Below are positions 8,891 through 23,200 of a stretch of 64,000 nucleotides of DNA, piece by piece. Numbering within the stretch: the stretch's first letter is position 1; every line of letters starts with the position of its first letter. Location of the stretch: the NCBI GenBank assembly GCA_964019165.1, contig OZ025274.1:16281358-16345357 (forward strand), read 5' to 3'. Source of the stretch: Mastigias papua. Lineage: Eukaryota; Cnidaria; Scyphozoa; Rhizostomeae; Mastigiidae. A program made the translations under genes and the position numbers. Below the pieces are notes generated by a model that was given only the letters and a program-made list of their open reading frames with translations, searched no databases and was not told the origin of the DNA.

Positions 8891-8913
8891 GGCTAAATGA
8901 CTTTATAACTTTC
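8891..8913 (+). repeat. degenerate edge monomer of the satellite
   Basis: GGCTAAATGAC..TTATAACTTTCAGGCCAA can be aligned with the monomer stretch from GGCAAAATACC to TTTTTGGCCAA if about a dozen bases are deleted. A decayed boundary copy is expected at the edge of a satellite array, where unequal exchange does not homogenise. Confidence 0.4.
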
Positions 8914-10739
8914 AGGCCAACAATGGCTCATTTTCACCACTTTTCAATGTGCACTCAAAATGAATGAATTTCAATTTTGGTCATTTTTCGGCAATATACC
9001 AAGGTTATAGCCTTACTTTTTGGCCATAAATGGCTCATTTTCATCACTTTTCAATGTGCAATCAACATGAATGAATTTCAATTTTGGTCATTTTTCGGCA
9101 AAATACCAAGGTTATAGCCTTACTTGTTGGCCAACAATTGGCTCATTTTCATCACTTTTCAATGTGCAATCAAACTGAATGAATTTCAATTTTGGTCATT
9201 TGTCGGCAAAATACCAGGGTTATAGCCTTACTTTTTGGCCACAAGTGGCTCATTTTCATCACTTTTCAATGTGCAATCGAAATGAATGAATTTCAATTTT
9301 GGTCATTTTTCGGCAAAATACCAAGGTTATAGCCTTACTTTTTGGCCAAAAATGGCTCAGATTGATAACTTTTCAATGTGCAATAAAAATGAATGAATTT
9401 CAATTTTGGACATTTTTCTGCAAAATACCAAGGTTATAGCCTTACTTTTTGGCCAGACATGGCTCATTTTCATCACTTTTCTTTGCGCAATCAAAATGAA
9501 TGAATTTCAATTTTGGTCAGTTGTCGGTAAACTACCAAGGGTATAGCCTTACTTTTTGGCCAAAAATGGCTCATTGTCATCACTTTTCAATGTGCAATCA
9601 AAATGAATGAATTTCAATTTTGGTCATTTTTCGCCACATTACCAAGCTTATAGCCTTACATTTTGGCCAAAAATGGCTCATTGTCATCACTTTTCAATGT
9701 ACAATTAAAATGAATGAACTTCAATTTTGGTCATTTTTCGGCAAAATACCAAGGTTACAGCCTTACTTTTTGGCCAAACATGGCTCATTTTCATCACTTT
9801 TCAATGTGCCATCAAAATGAATGAAGTTCCATTTTGGTCATTTTTCGGCAAAATACCAAGGTTATAGCCTTACTTTTTGGCCAAAAATGGCTCATTTTCA
9901 TCACTTTTCAATGTGCAATCAAAATGAATGAATTTCAATTTTGGTCATTTGTCGGTAAACTACCAAGGTTATAGCCTTACTTTTTGGCCAAAAATGGCTC
10001 ATTTTCATCACTTTTCAATGTGCAATCAAAATGAATGAATTTCAATTGTGGTCATTTGTCGGCAAAATACCAAGGTTATAGCCTTACTTTTTGACCAAAC
10101 ATGGCTCATTGTCATCATTTTTCTATGCGCAATCAAATTGAATGAATTTCAATTTTGGTCATTTATCGGCAAACTACCAAGGTTATAGCCTTACTTTTTG
10201 GCCAAAAATGGCTAATTTTCATCACCTTTCAATGTGCAATCAAAATGAATAAAGTTCAATTTTGGTCATTTTTCGGCAAAGTACCAAGGTTATAGCCTTA
10301 CTGTTTGGCCAAAATTGGCTAATTCTCATCACCTTTCAATGCGCAATCAAAATGAATGAATTTGAAGTTTGGTCATTGTTCGGCAAAATACCAAGGTTAT
10401 AGCCTTACTTGGTGGCCAAAAATGGCTCATTTTCATCACTTGTCAATGTGCAATCAAAGTGAATGAATTTCAATTTTGGTCATTTGTCGGCAAAATACCA
10501 AGGTTATAGTCTTACTTGGTGGCCAAAAATGGCTCATTTTCATCACTTTTCAATGTGCAATCAAAGTGAATGAATTTCAATTTTGGTCATTTGTCGGCAA
10601 AATACCAAGGTTATAGCCTTACTTTTTGACCAAACATGGCTCATTGTCATCACTTTTCAATGTGTAATCAAAATGAATGAATTTCAATTTTGGTCATTTA
10701 TCGGCAAGCTACCAAGGTTATAGCCTTACTTCTTGGCCA

Positions 10740-12450
10740 AACGTGGCTCAATTTCATCACTTTTCAATGTGCAATCAAAATGAATGAATTTCAATTTTGG
10801 TCATTGTTCGGCAAAATACCAAGGTTATAGCCTTACTGTTTGGCCACAAATGGCTCATTGTCATCACTTGTCAATGTGCAATTAAAATGAATGAACTTCA
10901 ATTTTGGTCAGTTGTCGGTAAAATACCAAGGGTATAGCCTTACGTTTTGGCCAAAAATGGCTAACTTTCATCACCTTTCAATGTGCAATCAAAATGAATG
11001 AATTTCAATTTTGGTCATTGTTCGGCAAAATACCAGGGTTATCGCCTTACTTTTTGACCAAAAATGGCTCATTGTCATCACTTTTCTATGCGCAATCAAA
11101 TTGAATGAATTTGAAGTTTGGTCATGTATCGGCAAAATACCAAGGTTATAGCCTTACTTTTTGGCCAAAAATGGCTCATTTTCATCACTTTTCAATGTGC
11201 AATCAAAATGAATGAATTTCAATTTTGGTCATTTCTCGGCAAACTACCAAGGTTATAGCCTTACTTTTTGGCCAAAAATGGCTAATTTTCATCACCTTTC
11301 AATGTGCAATCAAACTGAATAAAGGTCAATTTTTTGTCATTTTTCGGCAAAGTACCAAGGTTATAGCCTTACTGTTTGGCCAAAACTGGCTAATTCTCAT
11401 CACCTTTCAATCTGCAATCAAAATGAATGAATTTGAAGTTTGGTCATTGTTCGGCAAAATACCAAGGTTATAGCCTTACTTGGTGGCCAAAAGTGGCTCA
11501 TTTTCATCACTTTTCAATGTGCAATCAAAATGAATGAATTTCAATTTTGGTCATTTGTCGGCAAAATACCAAGGTTATAGCTTTACTTCTTGGCCAAAAA
11601 TGGCTCAATTTCATCACTTTTCAATGTCCAATCAAAATGAATGAATTTCAATTTTGGTCATTGTTCGGCAAAATACCAAGGTTATAGCCTTACTGTTTGG
11701 CCAAAAATGGCTCATTGTCATCACTTGTCAATGTGCAATTAAAATGAATGAACTTCAATTTTGGTCAGTTGTCGGTAAAATACCAAGGGTATAGCCTTAC
11801 GTTTTGGCCAAAAATGGCTCATTTTCATCACCTTTCAATGTGCAATCAAAATGAATGAATTTCAATTTTGGTCATTGTTCGGCAAAATACCAGGGTTATA
11901 GCCTTACTTTTTGACCAAAAATGGCTCATTTTCATCACTTGTCTATGCGCAATCAAATTGAATGAATTTGAAGTTTGGTCATGTTTCGGCAAAATACCAA
12001 GGTTATAGCCTTACTTTTTGGCCACAAATGGCTCATTTTCATCACTTTTCAATGTGCAATCAAAATGAATGAATTTCAATTTTGGTCATTTCTCGGCAAA
12101 CTACCAAGGTTATAGCCTTAGTTTTTGGCCAAAAATGGCTAATTTTCATCACCTTTCAATGTGCAATCAAACTGAATAAAGGTCGATTTTATGTCATTTC
12201 TCGGCAAGGTACCAAGGTTATAGCCTTACTGTTTGGCCAAACCTGGCTAATTCTCATCACCTTTCAATGTGCAATCAAAATGAATGAATTTGAAGTTTGG
12301 TCATTGTTCGGCAAAATACCAAGGTTATAGCCTTACTTGGTGGCCAAAAATGGCTCATTTTCATCACTTTTCAATGTGCAATCAAAGTGAATGAATTTGA
12401 ATTTTGGTGATTTTTCGGCAAAATACCAAGGTTATAGCCTTACTTTTTGG
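10740..12450 (+). repeat. 857-bp (8-monomer) tandem duplication in the satellite
   Basis: Variant signatures recur at +857: CAATTAAAATGAATGAAC at 10879 and 11736, and the frame starts at 11225 and 12082. 857 is 8 x 107 plus one base. Edges are approximate. It overlaps the left end of the 5,563-bp block and is older than it, since the second 857-bp copy is carried inside that block. Confidence 0.7.
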
Positions 12451-15400
12451 CCAAAGATGGCTCATTTTCATCACTTCTCAATGTGCAATCAAAATGAATG
12501 AATTTCAATGTTTGTCATTTGTCGGTAAAATACCAAGGTTATAGCCTTACTTTTTGACCAAACATGGCTCATTGTCATCACTTTTCAATGTGCAATCAAA
12601 ATGAATGAATTTCAATTTTGGTCATTTATCGGCAAACTACCAAGGTTATAGCCTTACTTCTTGGCCAAACGTGGCTCATTTTCAGCACTTCTCAATGTGC
12701 AACCAAATTGAATGAATTTCAATTGTGGTCAGTTGTCGGTAAAATACGAAGGTTATAGCCTTACTTTTTGGCCAAAAATGGCTCAGTGTCATCACTTTTC
12801 AATGTGCCATGAAAAGGAATGAATTTCAAATTTGGTCATTTTTCGGCAAAATACCAAGGTTTTAGCCTTACTTTTTGGCCAAAAATAGCTCAGTTTCATT
12901 ACTAGTCAATGTGCAATCAAAATGAATGAATTTCAAGTTCGTCATTGTTCGGCGAAATACGAAGGTTATAGCCTTACTTTTTGGCCAAACATGGCTCATT
13001 TTCATCACTTTTCAATGTGCAATCAAAATGAATGAATTTCAATTTTGGTCATTTATCGGCAAACTACCAAGGTTATAGCCTTACTTCTTGGCCAAACGTG
13101 GCTCATTTTCATCACTTTTCAATGTGAAATCAAAATGAATGAATTTCAATTTTGGTCATTTTTCCGGAAAATACCAAGGTTATAGCCTTACTTTTTGGCC
13201 AAAAATGGCTCATTGTCATCACTTGTCAATGTGCAATCAAATTGAATGAATTTGAAGTTTGGTCATGTTTCGGCAAAATACCAAGGTTATAGCCTTACTT
13301 TTTGGCAAAAAATGGCTCATTTTCATCACTTTTCTATGCGCAATCAAATTGAATGAATGTCAATTCTGGTCATTTTTCGGCAAAATACCAAGGTTATAGC
13401 CTTACTTGTTGGCCAAAAATGGCTCATTGTCATCACTTGTCAATGTGCAATTAAAATGAATGAACTTAAATTTTGGTCATTTTTCGGCAAAATACCAAGG
13501 TTATAGCCTTACTTTTTGGCCAAAAATGGCTCATTTTCATCACTTGTCAATGTGGAATCAAATTGAATGAATTTCAATTTTGGTCATTTGTCGGCAAAAT
13601 ACCAAGGTTATAGCCTTACTTTTTGGCCAAAAATGGCTCATTTTCATCACTTTTCAATCTGCAATCAACATGAATCAATGTCAATTTTGGTCATTTCTCG
13701 GTAAAATACCAAGGTTATAGCCTTACGTCTTGGCCAAAAATGTCTCATTTTCATCACTTGTCAATGTGCAATCAAAATGAATGAATCTCAATTTTGGTCA
13801 TTTTTCGGCAAAATACCAAGGTTATAGCCTTACTCTTTGGCCAAAAATGGCTCATTTTCATCAGTTTTCAATGTGCAATCAAAATGAATGAATTTCAAGT
13901 TTGGTCATTTCTCGGCAAAATACGAAGGTTATAGCCTTACGTATTTGCCAAAAATAGCTCAGTTTTATTACTATTCAATGTGCAGTCAAAATGAAAGAAT
14001 TTCAATTTCGTCATTTTTCGGCAAAATACGAAGGTTATAGCCTTACTTTTTGGCCAAAAATGGCTCACTTTCATCACTTCTCAATGTGGAATCATATTGA
14101 ATGAATTTCAATTTTGGTCATTTGTCGGCAAAATACCAAGGTTATAGCCTTACTTTTTGGCCAAAAGCGGCTAATTCTCATCACCTGTCAATGTGCAATC
14201 AAAATGAATGAATTTGAAGTTTGGTCATTGTTCGGCAAAGTACCAAGGTTATAGCCTTACTTTTTGGCCAAAACTGGCTCATTTTCATCACTTTTCTATA
14301 CGCAATCAAATTGAATGAATGTCAATTTTGGTCATTTGTCGGCAAAATACGAAGGTTATAGCCTTACTTTTTGGCCAACAATGGCTCATTTTCATCACTT
14401 TTCTATGCGGAATCAAATTGAATGAATTTCAATTTTGGTCAGTCTTCGGCAAAATACCAAAGTTATAGCCTTCCTTTTTGGCCAAGAATGGCTCATTATC
14501 GTCACTTGTCAATGTGCAATCAAAATGAATCAATTTCAATTTTGGTCATGTTTCGGCAAAATACCAAGGTTATAGCGTTACGTTTTGGCCACAAATGGCT
14601 CATTGTCATCACTTGTCAATGTGCAATTAAAATGAATGAACTTAAATTTTGGTCATTTTTCGGCAAAATACCAAGGTTATAGCCTTACTTTTTGGCCAAA
14701 CATGGCTCATTTTCATCACTTTTCAATGTGGAATCAAATTGAATGAATTTCAATTTTGGTCATTTGTCGGCAAAATACCAAGGTTATAGCCTTACTTTTT
14801 GGCCAAAAATGGCTCATTTTCATCACTTTTCAATCTGCAATCAACATGAATCAATGTCAATTTTGGTCATTTCTCGGTAAAATACCAAGGTTATAGCCTT
14901 ACGTCTTGGCCAAAAATGTCTCATTTTCATCACTTGTCAATGTGCAATCAAAATGAATGAATCTCAATTTTGGTCATTTTTCGGCAAAATACCAAGGTTA
15001 TAGCCTTACTCTTTGGCCAAAAATGGCTCATTTTCATCAGTTTTCAATGTGCAATCAAAATGAATGAATTTCAAGTTTGGTCATTTCTCGGCAAAATACG
15101 AAGGTTATAGCCTTACTTTTTGGCCAAAAATGGCTCATATTCATCACTTTTCAATGTGCAATCAAAATGAATGAATTTCAATTTTGATCATGTCTAGGCA
15201 AATTATCAAGGTTATAGCCTTACATTTTGGCCAAAAATGGCTCATTTTCATCACTTTTCAATGTGCAATCAAAATGAATGAATTTGAAGTTTGGTCATTG
15301 TTCGGCAAAGTACCAAGGTTATAGCCTTACTTTTTGGCCAAAAATGGCTAATTTTCATCACCTTTCAATGTGCAATCAAAATGAATAAAGTTCAATTTTG

Positions 15401-17242
15401 GTCATTTGTCGGCAAAGTACCAAGGTTATAGCCTTACTTTTTGGCCAAGCGTGGCTCAGTTTCACCACTTTTCAATGTGCAATCAAAGTGAATGAATATC
15501 AATTGTGGTCATTTGTCGGCAAAATACCAAGGTTATAGCCTTACTTTTTGGCCACAAATTGCTCATTTTCATCACGTTTACATGTGGAATCAAAATGAAT
15601 GAATTTCAATTTTGGTCATGTTTCGGCAAAATACCAAGGTTATAGCCTTACTGTTTGGCGAAAAATGGCTCATTTTCATCATTTTTCTATGCGCAATCAA
15701 ATTGAATGAATTTCAATTTTGGTCATTTGACGGCAAAATACCAAGGTTATAGCCGTACTTTTTGGCCAAAAATAGCTCATTTTCATCACTTTTCAATATG
15801 CAATCAAAATGAATCAATTTCAATTTTGGTCATTGTTCGACAAAATACCAAGGTTATAGCCTTACTTTTTGGCCAAAACTGGCTCATTTTCATCACTATT
15901 CTATACGCAATCAAATTGAATGAATGTCAATTTTGGTCATTTGTCGGCAAAATACGAAGGTTATAGCCTTACTTTTTGGCCAAAAATGGCTCATTGTCAT
16001 CACTTTTCAATGTGCAATCAAATTGAATGAATGTCAATTTTGGTCATTTGTCGGCAAAATATCAAAGTTATAGCCTTCCTTTTTGGCCAAGAATGGCTCA
16101 TTATCGTCACTTGTCAATGTGCAATCAAAATGAATCAATTTCAATTTTGGTCATGTTTCGGCAAAATACCAAGGTTATAGCCTTACGTTTTGGCCACAAA
16201 TGGCTCATTGTCATCACTTGTCAATGTGCAATTAAAATGAATGAACTTCAATTTTGGTCATTTTTCGGCAAAATACAAAGGTTATAGCCTTACTTTTTGG
16301 CCAAAAATGGCTCATTTTCATCACTTTTCAATCTGCAATCAACATGAATGAATGTCAATTTTGGTCATTTCTAGGTAAAATACGAAGGTTATAGCCTTAC
16401 TTCTTGGCCAAAAATGTCTCATTGTCATCACTTGTCAATGTGCAATCAAAATGAATGAATCTCAATTTTGGTCATTTTTCGGCAAAATACCAAGGTTATA
16501 GCCTTACTCTTTGGCCAAAAATGGCTCATTTTCATCACTTGTCAATGTGCAATGAAATTGAATGAATTTCAATTTTGGTCATATTTCGGCAAAATACCAA
16601 GGTTATAGCCTTACTCTTTGGCCAAAAATGGCTCATTTTCATCACTTTTCAATGTGCAATCAACTTGAATGAATGTCAATTTTGGTCATTTCTAGGTAAA
16701 ATACGAAGGTTATAGCCTTACTTCTTGGCCAAAAATGTCTCATTGTCATCACTTGTCAATGTGCAATCAAAATGAATGAATCTCAATTTTGGTCATTTTT
16801 CGGCAAAATACCAAGGTTATAGCCTTACTCTTTGGCCAAAAATGGCTCATTTTCATCACTTGTCAATGTGCAATGAAATTGAATGAATTTCAATTTTGGT
16901 CATATTTCGGCAAAATACCAAGGTTATAGCCTTACTCTTTGGCCAAAAATGGCTCATTTTCATCACTTTTCAATGTGCAATCAACTTGAATGAATTTCAA
17001 TTTTGGTCATATTTCGGCAAAATACCAGGGTTATAGCCTTACTTTTTGGCCAAAAATGGCTCATTTTCATCACTTTTCAATGTGCAATCAAAATGAATGA
17101 ATTTCAATTTTGGTCATTTCTCGGCAAAATACCAAGGTTATAGCCTTACTTTTTGGCCAAAAATGGCTCATTTTCATCACTTTTCAATGTGCAATCAAAA
17201 TGAATGAATGTCAATTTTGGTCATTTCTCGGCAAAATACCAA
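11680..17242 (+). repeat. 5,563-bp satellite superunit (52 monomers), copy 1
   Basis: Rare variants recur at +5,562 or +5,563 with matching neighbours: CAATTAAAATG at 11736 and 17299, and the same open frames at 12082/17645, 14422/19985, 15706/21268 and 16027/21589. The period is 52 x 107 minus 1. Most positions I compared are identical, far closer than neighbouring monomers, so this is a recent segmental duplication. An older 1,177-bp (11-monomer) similarity sits inside it (13449 vs 14626). Confidence 0.88.
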
Positions 17243-20200
17243 GGTTATAGCCTTACTGTTTGGCCAAAAATGGCTCATTGTCATCACTTGTCAATGTGCA
17301 ATTAAAATGAATGAACTTCAATTTTGGTCAGTTGTCGGTAAAATACCAAGGGTATAGCCTTACGTTTTGGCCAAAAATGGCTCATTTTCATCACCTTTCA
17401 ATGTGCAATCAAAATGAATGAATTTCAATTTTGGTCATTGTTCGGCAAAATACCAGGGTTATAGCCTTACTTTTTGACCAAAAATGGCTCATTTTCATCA
17501 CTTGTCTATGCGCAATCAAATTGAATGAATTTGAAGTTTGGTCATGTTTCGGCAAAATACCAAGGTTATAGCCTTACTTTTTGGCCACAAATGGCTCATT
17601 TTCATCACTTTTCAATGTGCAATCAAAATGAATGAATTTCAATTTTGGTCATTTCTCGGCAAACTACCAAGGTTATAGCCTTAGTTTTTGGCCAAAAATG
17701 GCTAATTTTCATCACCTTTCAATGTGCAATCAAACTGAATAAAGGTCGATTTTATGTCATTTCTCGGCAAGGTACCAAGGGTATAGCCTTACTGTTTGGC
17801 CAAACCTGGCTAATTCTCATCACCTTTCAATGTGCAATCAAAATGAATGAATTTGAAGTTTGGTCATTGTTCGGCAAAATACCAAGGTTATAGCCTTACT
17901 TGGTGGCCAAAAATGGCTCATTTTCATCACTTTTCAATGTGCAATCAAAGTGAATGAATTTGAATTTTGGTGATTTTTCGGCAAAATACCAAGGTTATAG
18001 CCTTACTTTTTGGCCAAAGATGGCTCATTTTCATCACTTCTCAATGTGCAATCAAAATGAATGAATTTCAATGTTTGTCATTTGTCGGTAAAATACCAAG
18101 GTTATAGCCTTACTTTTTGACCAAACATGGCTCATTGTCATCACTTTTCAATGTGCAATCAAAATGAATGAATTTCAATTTTGGTCATTTATCGGCAAAC
18201 TACCAAGGTTATAGCCTTACTTCTTGGCCAAACGTGGCTCATTTTCAGCACTTCTCAATGTGCAACCAAATTGAATGAATTTCAATTGTGGTCAGTTGTC
18301 GGTAAAATACGAAGGTTATAGCCTTACTTTTTGGCCAAAAATGGCTCAGTGTCATCACTTTTCAATGTGCCATGAAAAGGAATGAATTTCAAATTTGGTC
18401 ATTTTTCGGCAAAATACCAAGGTTTTAGCCTTACTTTTTGGCCAAAAATAGCTCAGTTTCATTACTAGTCAATGTGCAATCAAAATGAATGAATTTCAAG
18501 TTCGTCATTGTTCGGCGAAATACGAAGGTTATAGCCTTACTTTTTGGCCAAACATGGCTCATTTTCATCACTTTTCAATGTGCAATCAAAATGAATGAAT
18601 TTCAATTTTGGTCATTTATCGGCAAACTACCAAGGTTATAGCCTTACTTCTTGGCCAAACGTGGCTCATTTTCATCACTTTTCAATGTGAAATCAAAATG
18701 AATGAATTTCAATTTTGGTCATTTTTCCGGAAAATACCAAGGTTATAGCCTTACTTTTTGGCCAAAAATGGCTCATTGTCATCACTTGTCAATGTGCAAT
18801 CAAATTGAATGAATTTGAAGTTTGGTCATGTTTCGGCAAAATACCAAGGTTATAGCCTTACTTTTTGGCAAAAAATGGCTCATTTTCATCACTTTTCTAT
18901 GCGCAATCAAATTGAATGAATGTCAATTCTGGTCATTTTTCGGCAAAATACCAAGGTTATAGCCTTACTTGTTGGCCAAAAATGGCTCATTGTCATCACT
19001 TGTCAATGTGCAATTAAAATGAATGAACTTAAATTTTGGTCATTTTTCGGCAAAATACCAAGGTTATAGCCTTACTTTTTGGCCAAAAATGGCTCATTTT
19101 CATCACTTTTCAATGTGGAATCAAATTGAATGAATTTCAATTTTGGTCATTTGTCGGCAAAATACCAAGGTTATAGCCTTACTTTTTGGCCAAAAATGGC
19201 TCATTTTCATCACTTTTCAATCTGCAATCAACATGAATCAATGTCAATTTTGGTCATTTCTCGGTAAAATACCAAGGTTATAGCCTTACGTCTTGGCCAA
19301 AAATGTCTCATTTTCATCACTTGTCAATGTGCAATCAAAATGAATGAATCTCAATTTTGGTCATTTTTCGGCAAAATACCAAGGTTATAGCCTTACTCTT
19401 TGGCCAAAAATGGCTCATTTTCATCAGTTTTCAATGTGCAATCAAAATGAATGAATTTCAAGTTTGGTCATTTCTCGGCAAAATACGAAGGTTATAGCCT
19501 TACGTATTTGCCAAAAATAGCTCAGTTTTATTACTATTCAATGTGCAGTCAAAATGAAAGAATTTCAATTTCGTCATTTTTCGGCAAAATACGAAGGTTA
19601 TAGCCTTACTTTTTGGCCAAAAATGGCTCACTTTCATCACTTCTCAATGTGGAATCATATTGAATGAATTTCAATTTTGGTCATTTGTCGGCAAAATACC
19701 AAGGTTATAGCCTTACTTTTTGGCCAAAAGCGGCTAATTCTCATCACCTGTCAATGTGCAATCAAAATGAATGAATTTGAAGTTTGGTCATTGTTCGGCA
19801 AAGTACCAAGGTTATAGCCTTACTTTTTGGCCAAAACTGGCTCATTTTCATCACTTTTCTATACGCAATCAAATTGAATGAATGTCAATTTTGGTCATTT
19901 GTCGGCAAAATACGAAGGTTATAGCCTTACTTTTTGGCCAACAATGGCTCATTTTCATCACTTTTCTATGCGGAATCAAATTGAATGAATTTCAATTTTG
20001 GTCAGTCTTCGGCAAAATACCAAAGTTATAGCCTTCCTTTTTGGCCAAGAATGGCTCATTATCGTCACTTGTCAATGTGCAATCAAAATGAATCAATTTC
20101 AATTTTGGTCATGTTTCGGCAAAATACCAAGGTTATAGCGTTACGTTTTGGCCACAAATGGCTCATTGTCATCACTTGTCAATGTGCAATTAAAATGAAT

Positions 20201-23200
20201 GAACTTAAATTTTGGTCATTTTTCGGCAAAATACCAAGGTTATAGCCTTACTTTTTGGCCAAACATGGCTCATTTTCATCACTTTTCAATGTGGAATCAA
20301 ATTGAATGAATTTCAATTTTGGTCATTTGTCGGCAAAATACCAAGGTTATAGCCTTACTTTTTGGCCAAAAATGGCTCATTTTCATCACTTTTCAATCTG
20401 CAATCAACATGAATCAATGTCAATTTTGGTCATTTCTCGGTAAAATACCAAGGTTATAGCCTTACGTCTTGGCCAAAAATGTCTCATTTTCATCACTTGT
20501 CAATGTGCAATCAAAATGAATGAATCTCAATTTTGGTCATTTTTCGGCAAAATACCAAGGTTATAGCCTTACTCTTTGGCCAAAAATGGCTCATTTTCAT
20601 CAGTTTTCAATGTGCAATCAAAATGAATGAATTTCAAGTTTGGTCATTTCTCGGCAAAATACGAAGGTTATAGCCTTACTTTTGGCCAAAAATGGCTCAT
20701 ATTCATCACTTTTCAATGTGCAATCAAAATGAATGAATTTCAATTTTGATCATGTCTAGGCAAATTATCAAGGTTATAGCCTTACATTTTGGCCAAAAAT
20801 GGCTCATTTTCATCACTTTTCAATGTGCAATCAAAATGAATGAATTTGAAGTTTGGTCATTGTTCGGCAAAGTACCAAGGTTATAGCCTTACTTTTTGGC
20901 CAAAAATGGCTAATTTTCATCACCTTTCAATGTGCAATCAAAATGAATAAAGTTCAATTTTGGTCATTTGTCGGCAAAGTATCAAGGTTATAGCCTTACT
21001 TTTTGGCCAAGCGTGGCTCAGTTTCACCACTTTTCAATGTGCAATCAAAGTGAATGAATATCAATTGTGGTCATTTGTCGGCAAAATACCAAGGTTATAG
21101 CCTTACTTTTTGGCCACAAATTGCTCATTTTCATCACGTTTACATGTGGAATCAAAATGAATGAATTTCAATTTTGGTCATGTTTCGGCAAAATACCAAG
21201 GTTATAGCCTTACTGTTTGGCGAAAAATGGCTCATTTTCATCATTTTTCTATGCGCAATCAAATTGAATGAATTTCAATTTTGGTCATTTGACGGCAAAA
21301 TACCAAGGTTATAGCCGTACTTTTTGGCCAAAAATAGCTCATTTTCATCACTTTTCAATATGCAATCAAAATGAATCAATTTCAATTTTGGTCATTGTTC
21401 GACAAAATACCAAGGTTATAGCCTTACTTTTTGGCCAAAACTGGCTCATTTTCATCACTATTCTATACGCAATCAAATTGAATGAATGTCAATTTTGGTC
21501 ATTTGTCGGCAAAATACGAAGGTTATAGCCTTACTTTTTGGCCAAAAATGGCTCATTGTCATCACTTTTCAATGTGCAATCAAATTGAATGAATGTCAAT
21601 TTTGGTCATTTGTCGGCAAAATATCAAAGTTATAGCCTTCCTTTTTGGCCAAGAATGGCTCATTATCGTCACTTGTCAATGTGCAATCAAAATGAATCAA
21701 TTTCAATTTTGGTCATGTTTCGGCAAAATACCAAGGTTATAGCCTTACGTTTTGGCCACAAATGGCTCATTGTCATCACTTGTCAATGTGCAATTAAAAT
21801 GAATGAACTTCAATTTTGGTCATTTTTCGGCAAAATACAAAGGTTATAGCCTTACTTTTTGGCCAAAAATGGCTCATTTTCATCACTTTTCAATCTGCAA
21901 TCAACATGAATGAATGTCAATTTTGGTCATTTCTAGGTAAAATACGAAGGTTATAGCCTTACTTCTTGGCCAAAAATGTCTCATTGTCATCACTTGTCAA
22001 TGTGCAATCAAAATGAATGAATCTCAATTTTGGTCATTTTTCGGCAAAATACCAAGGTTATAGCCTTACTCTTTGGCCAAAAATGGCTCATTTTCATCAC
22101 TTGTCAATGTGCAATGAAATTGAATGAATTTCAATTTTGGTCATATTTCGGCAAAATACCAAGGTTATAGCCTTACTCTTTGGCCAAAAATGGCTCATTT
22201 TCATCACTTTTCAATGTGCAATCAACTTGAATGAATGTCAATTTTGGTCATTTCTAGGTAAAATACGAAGGTTATAGCCTTACTTCTTGGCCAAAAATGT
22301 CTCATTGTCATCACTTGTCAATGTGCAATCAAAATGAATGAATCTCAATTTTGGTCATTTTTCGGCAAAATACCAAGGTTATAGCCTTACTCTTTGGCCA
22401 AAAATGTCTCATTTTCATCACTTGTCAATGTGCAATCAAAATGAATGAATCTCAATTTTGGTCATTTTTCGGCAAAATACCAAGGTTATAGCCTTACTCT
22501 TTGGCCAAAAATGGCTCATTTTCATCAGTTTTCAATGTGCAATCAAAATGAATGAATTTCAAGTTTGGTCATTTCTCGGCAAAATACGAAGGTTATAGCC
22601 TTACGTATTTGCCAAAAATAGCTCAGTTTTATTACTATTCAATGTGCAGTCAAAATGAAAGAATTTCAATTTCGTCATTTTTCGGCAAAATACGAAGGTT
22701 ATAGCCTTACTTTTTGGCCAAAAATGGCTCACTTTCATCACTTCTCAATGTGGAATCATATTGAATGAATTTCAATTTTGGTCATTTGTCGGCAAAATAC
22801 CAAGGTTATAGCCTTACTTTTTGGCCAAAAGCGGCTAATTCTCATCACCTGTCAATGTGCAATCAAAATGAATGAATTTGAAGTTTGGTCATTGTTCGGC
22901 AAAGTACCAAGGTTATAGCCTTACTTTTTGGCCAAAACTGGCTCATTTTCATCACTTTTCTATACGCAATCAAATTGAATGAATGTCAATTTTGGTCATT
23001 TGTCGGCAAAATACGAAGGTTATAGCCTTACTTTTTGGCCAACAATGGCTCATTTTCATCACTTTTCTATGCGGAATCAAATTGAATGAATTTCAATTTT
23101 GGTCAGTCTTCGGCAAAATACCAAAGTTATAGCCTTCCTTTTTGGCCAAGAATGGCTCATTATCGTCACTTGTCAATGTGCAATCAAAATGAATCAATTT

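Noticed and set aside
8752..8967. 71-codon frame MDAGYSDYNLVPHAY...
   Set aside because: It runs into satellite sequence at its end and matches nothing I recognise. It could be an exon remnant but is not supportable.
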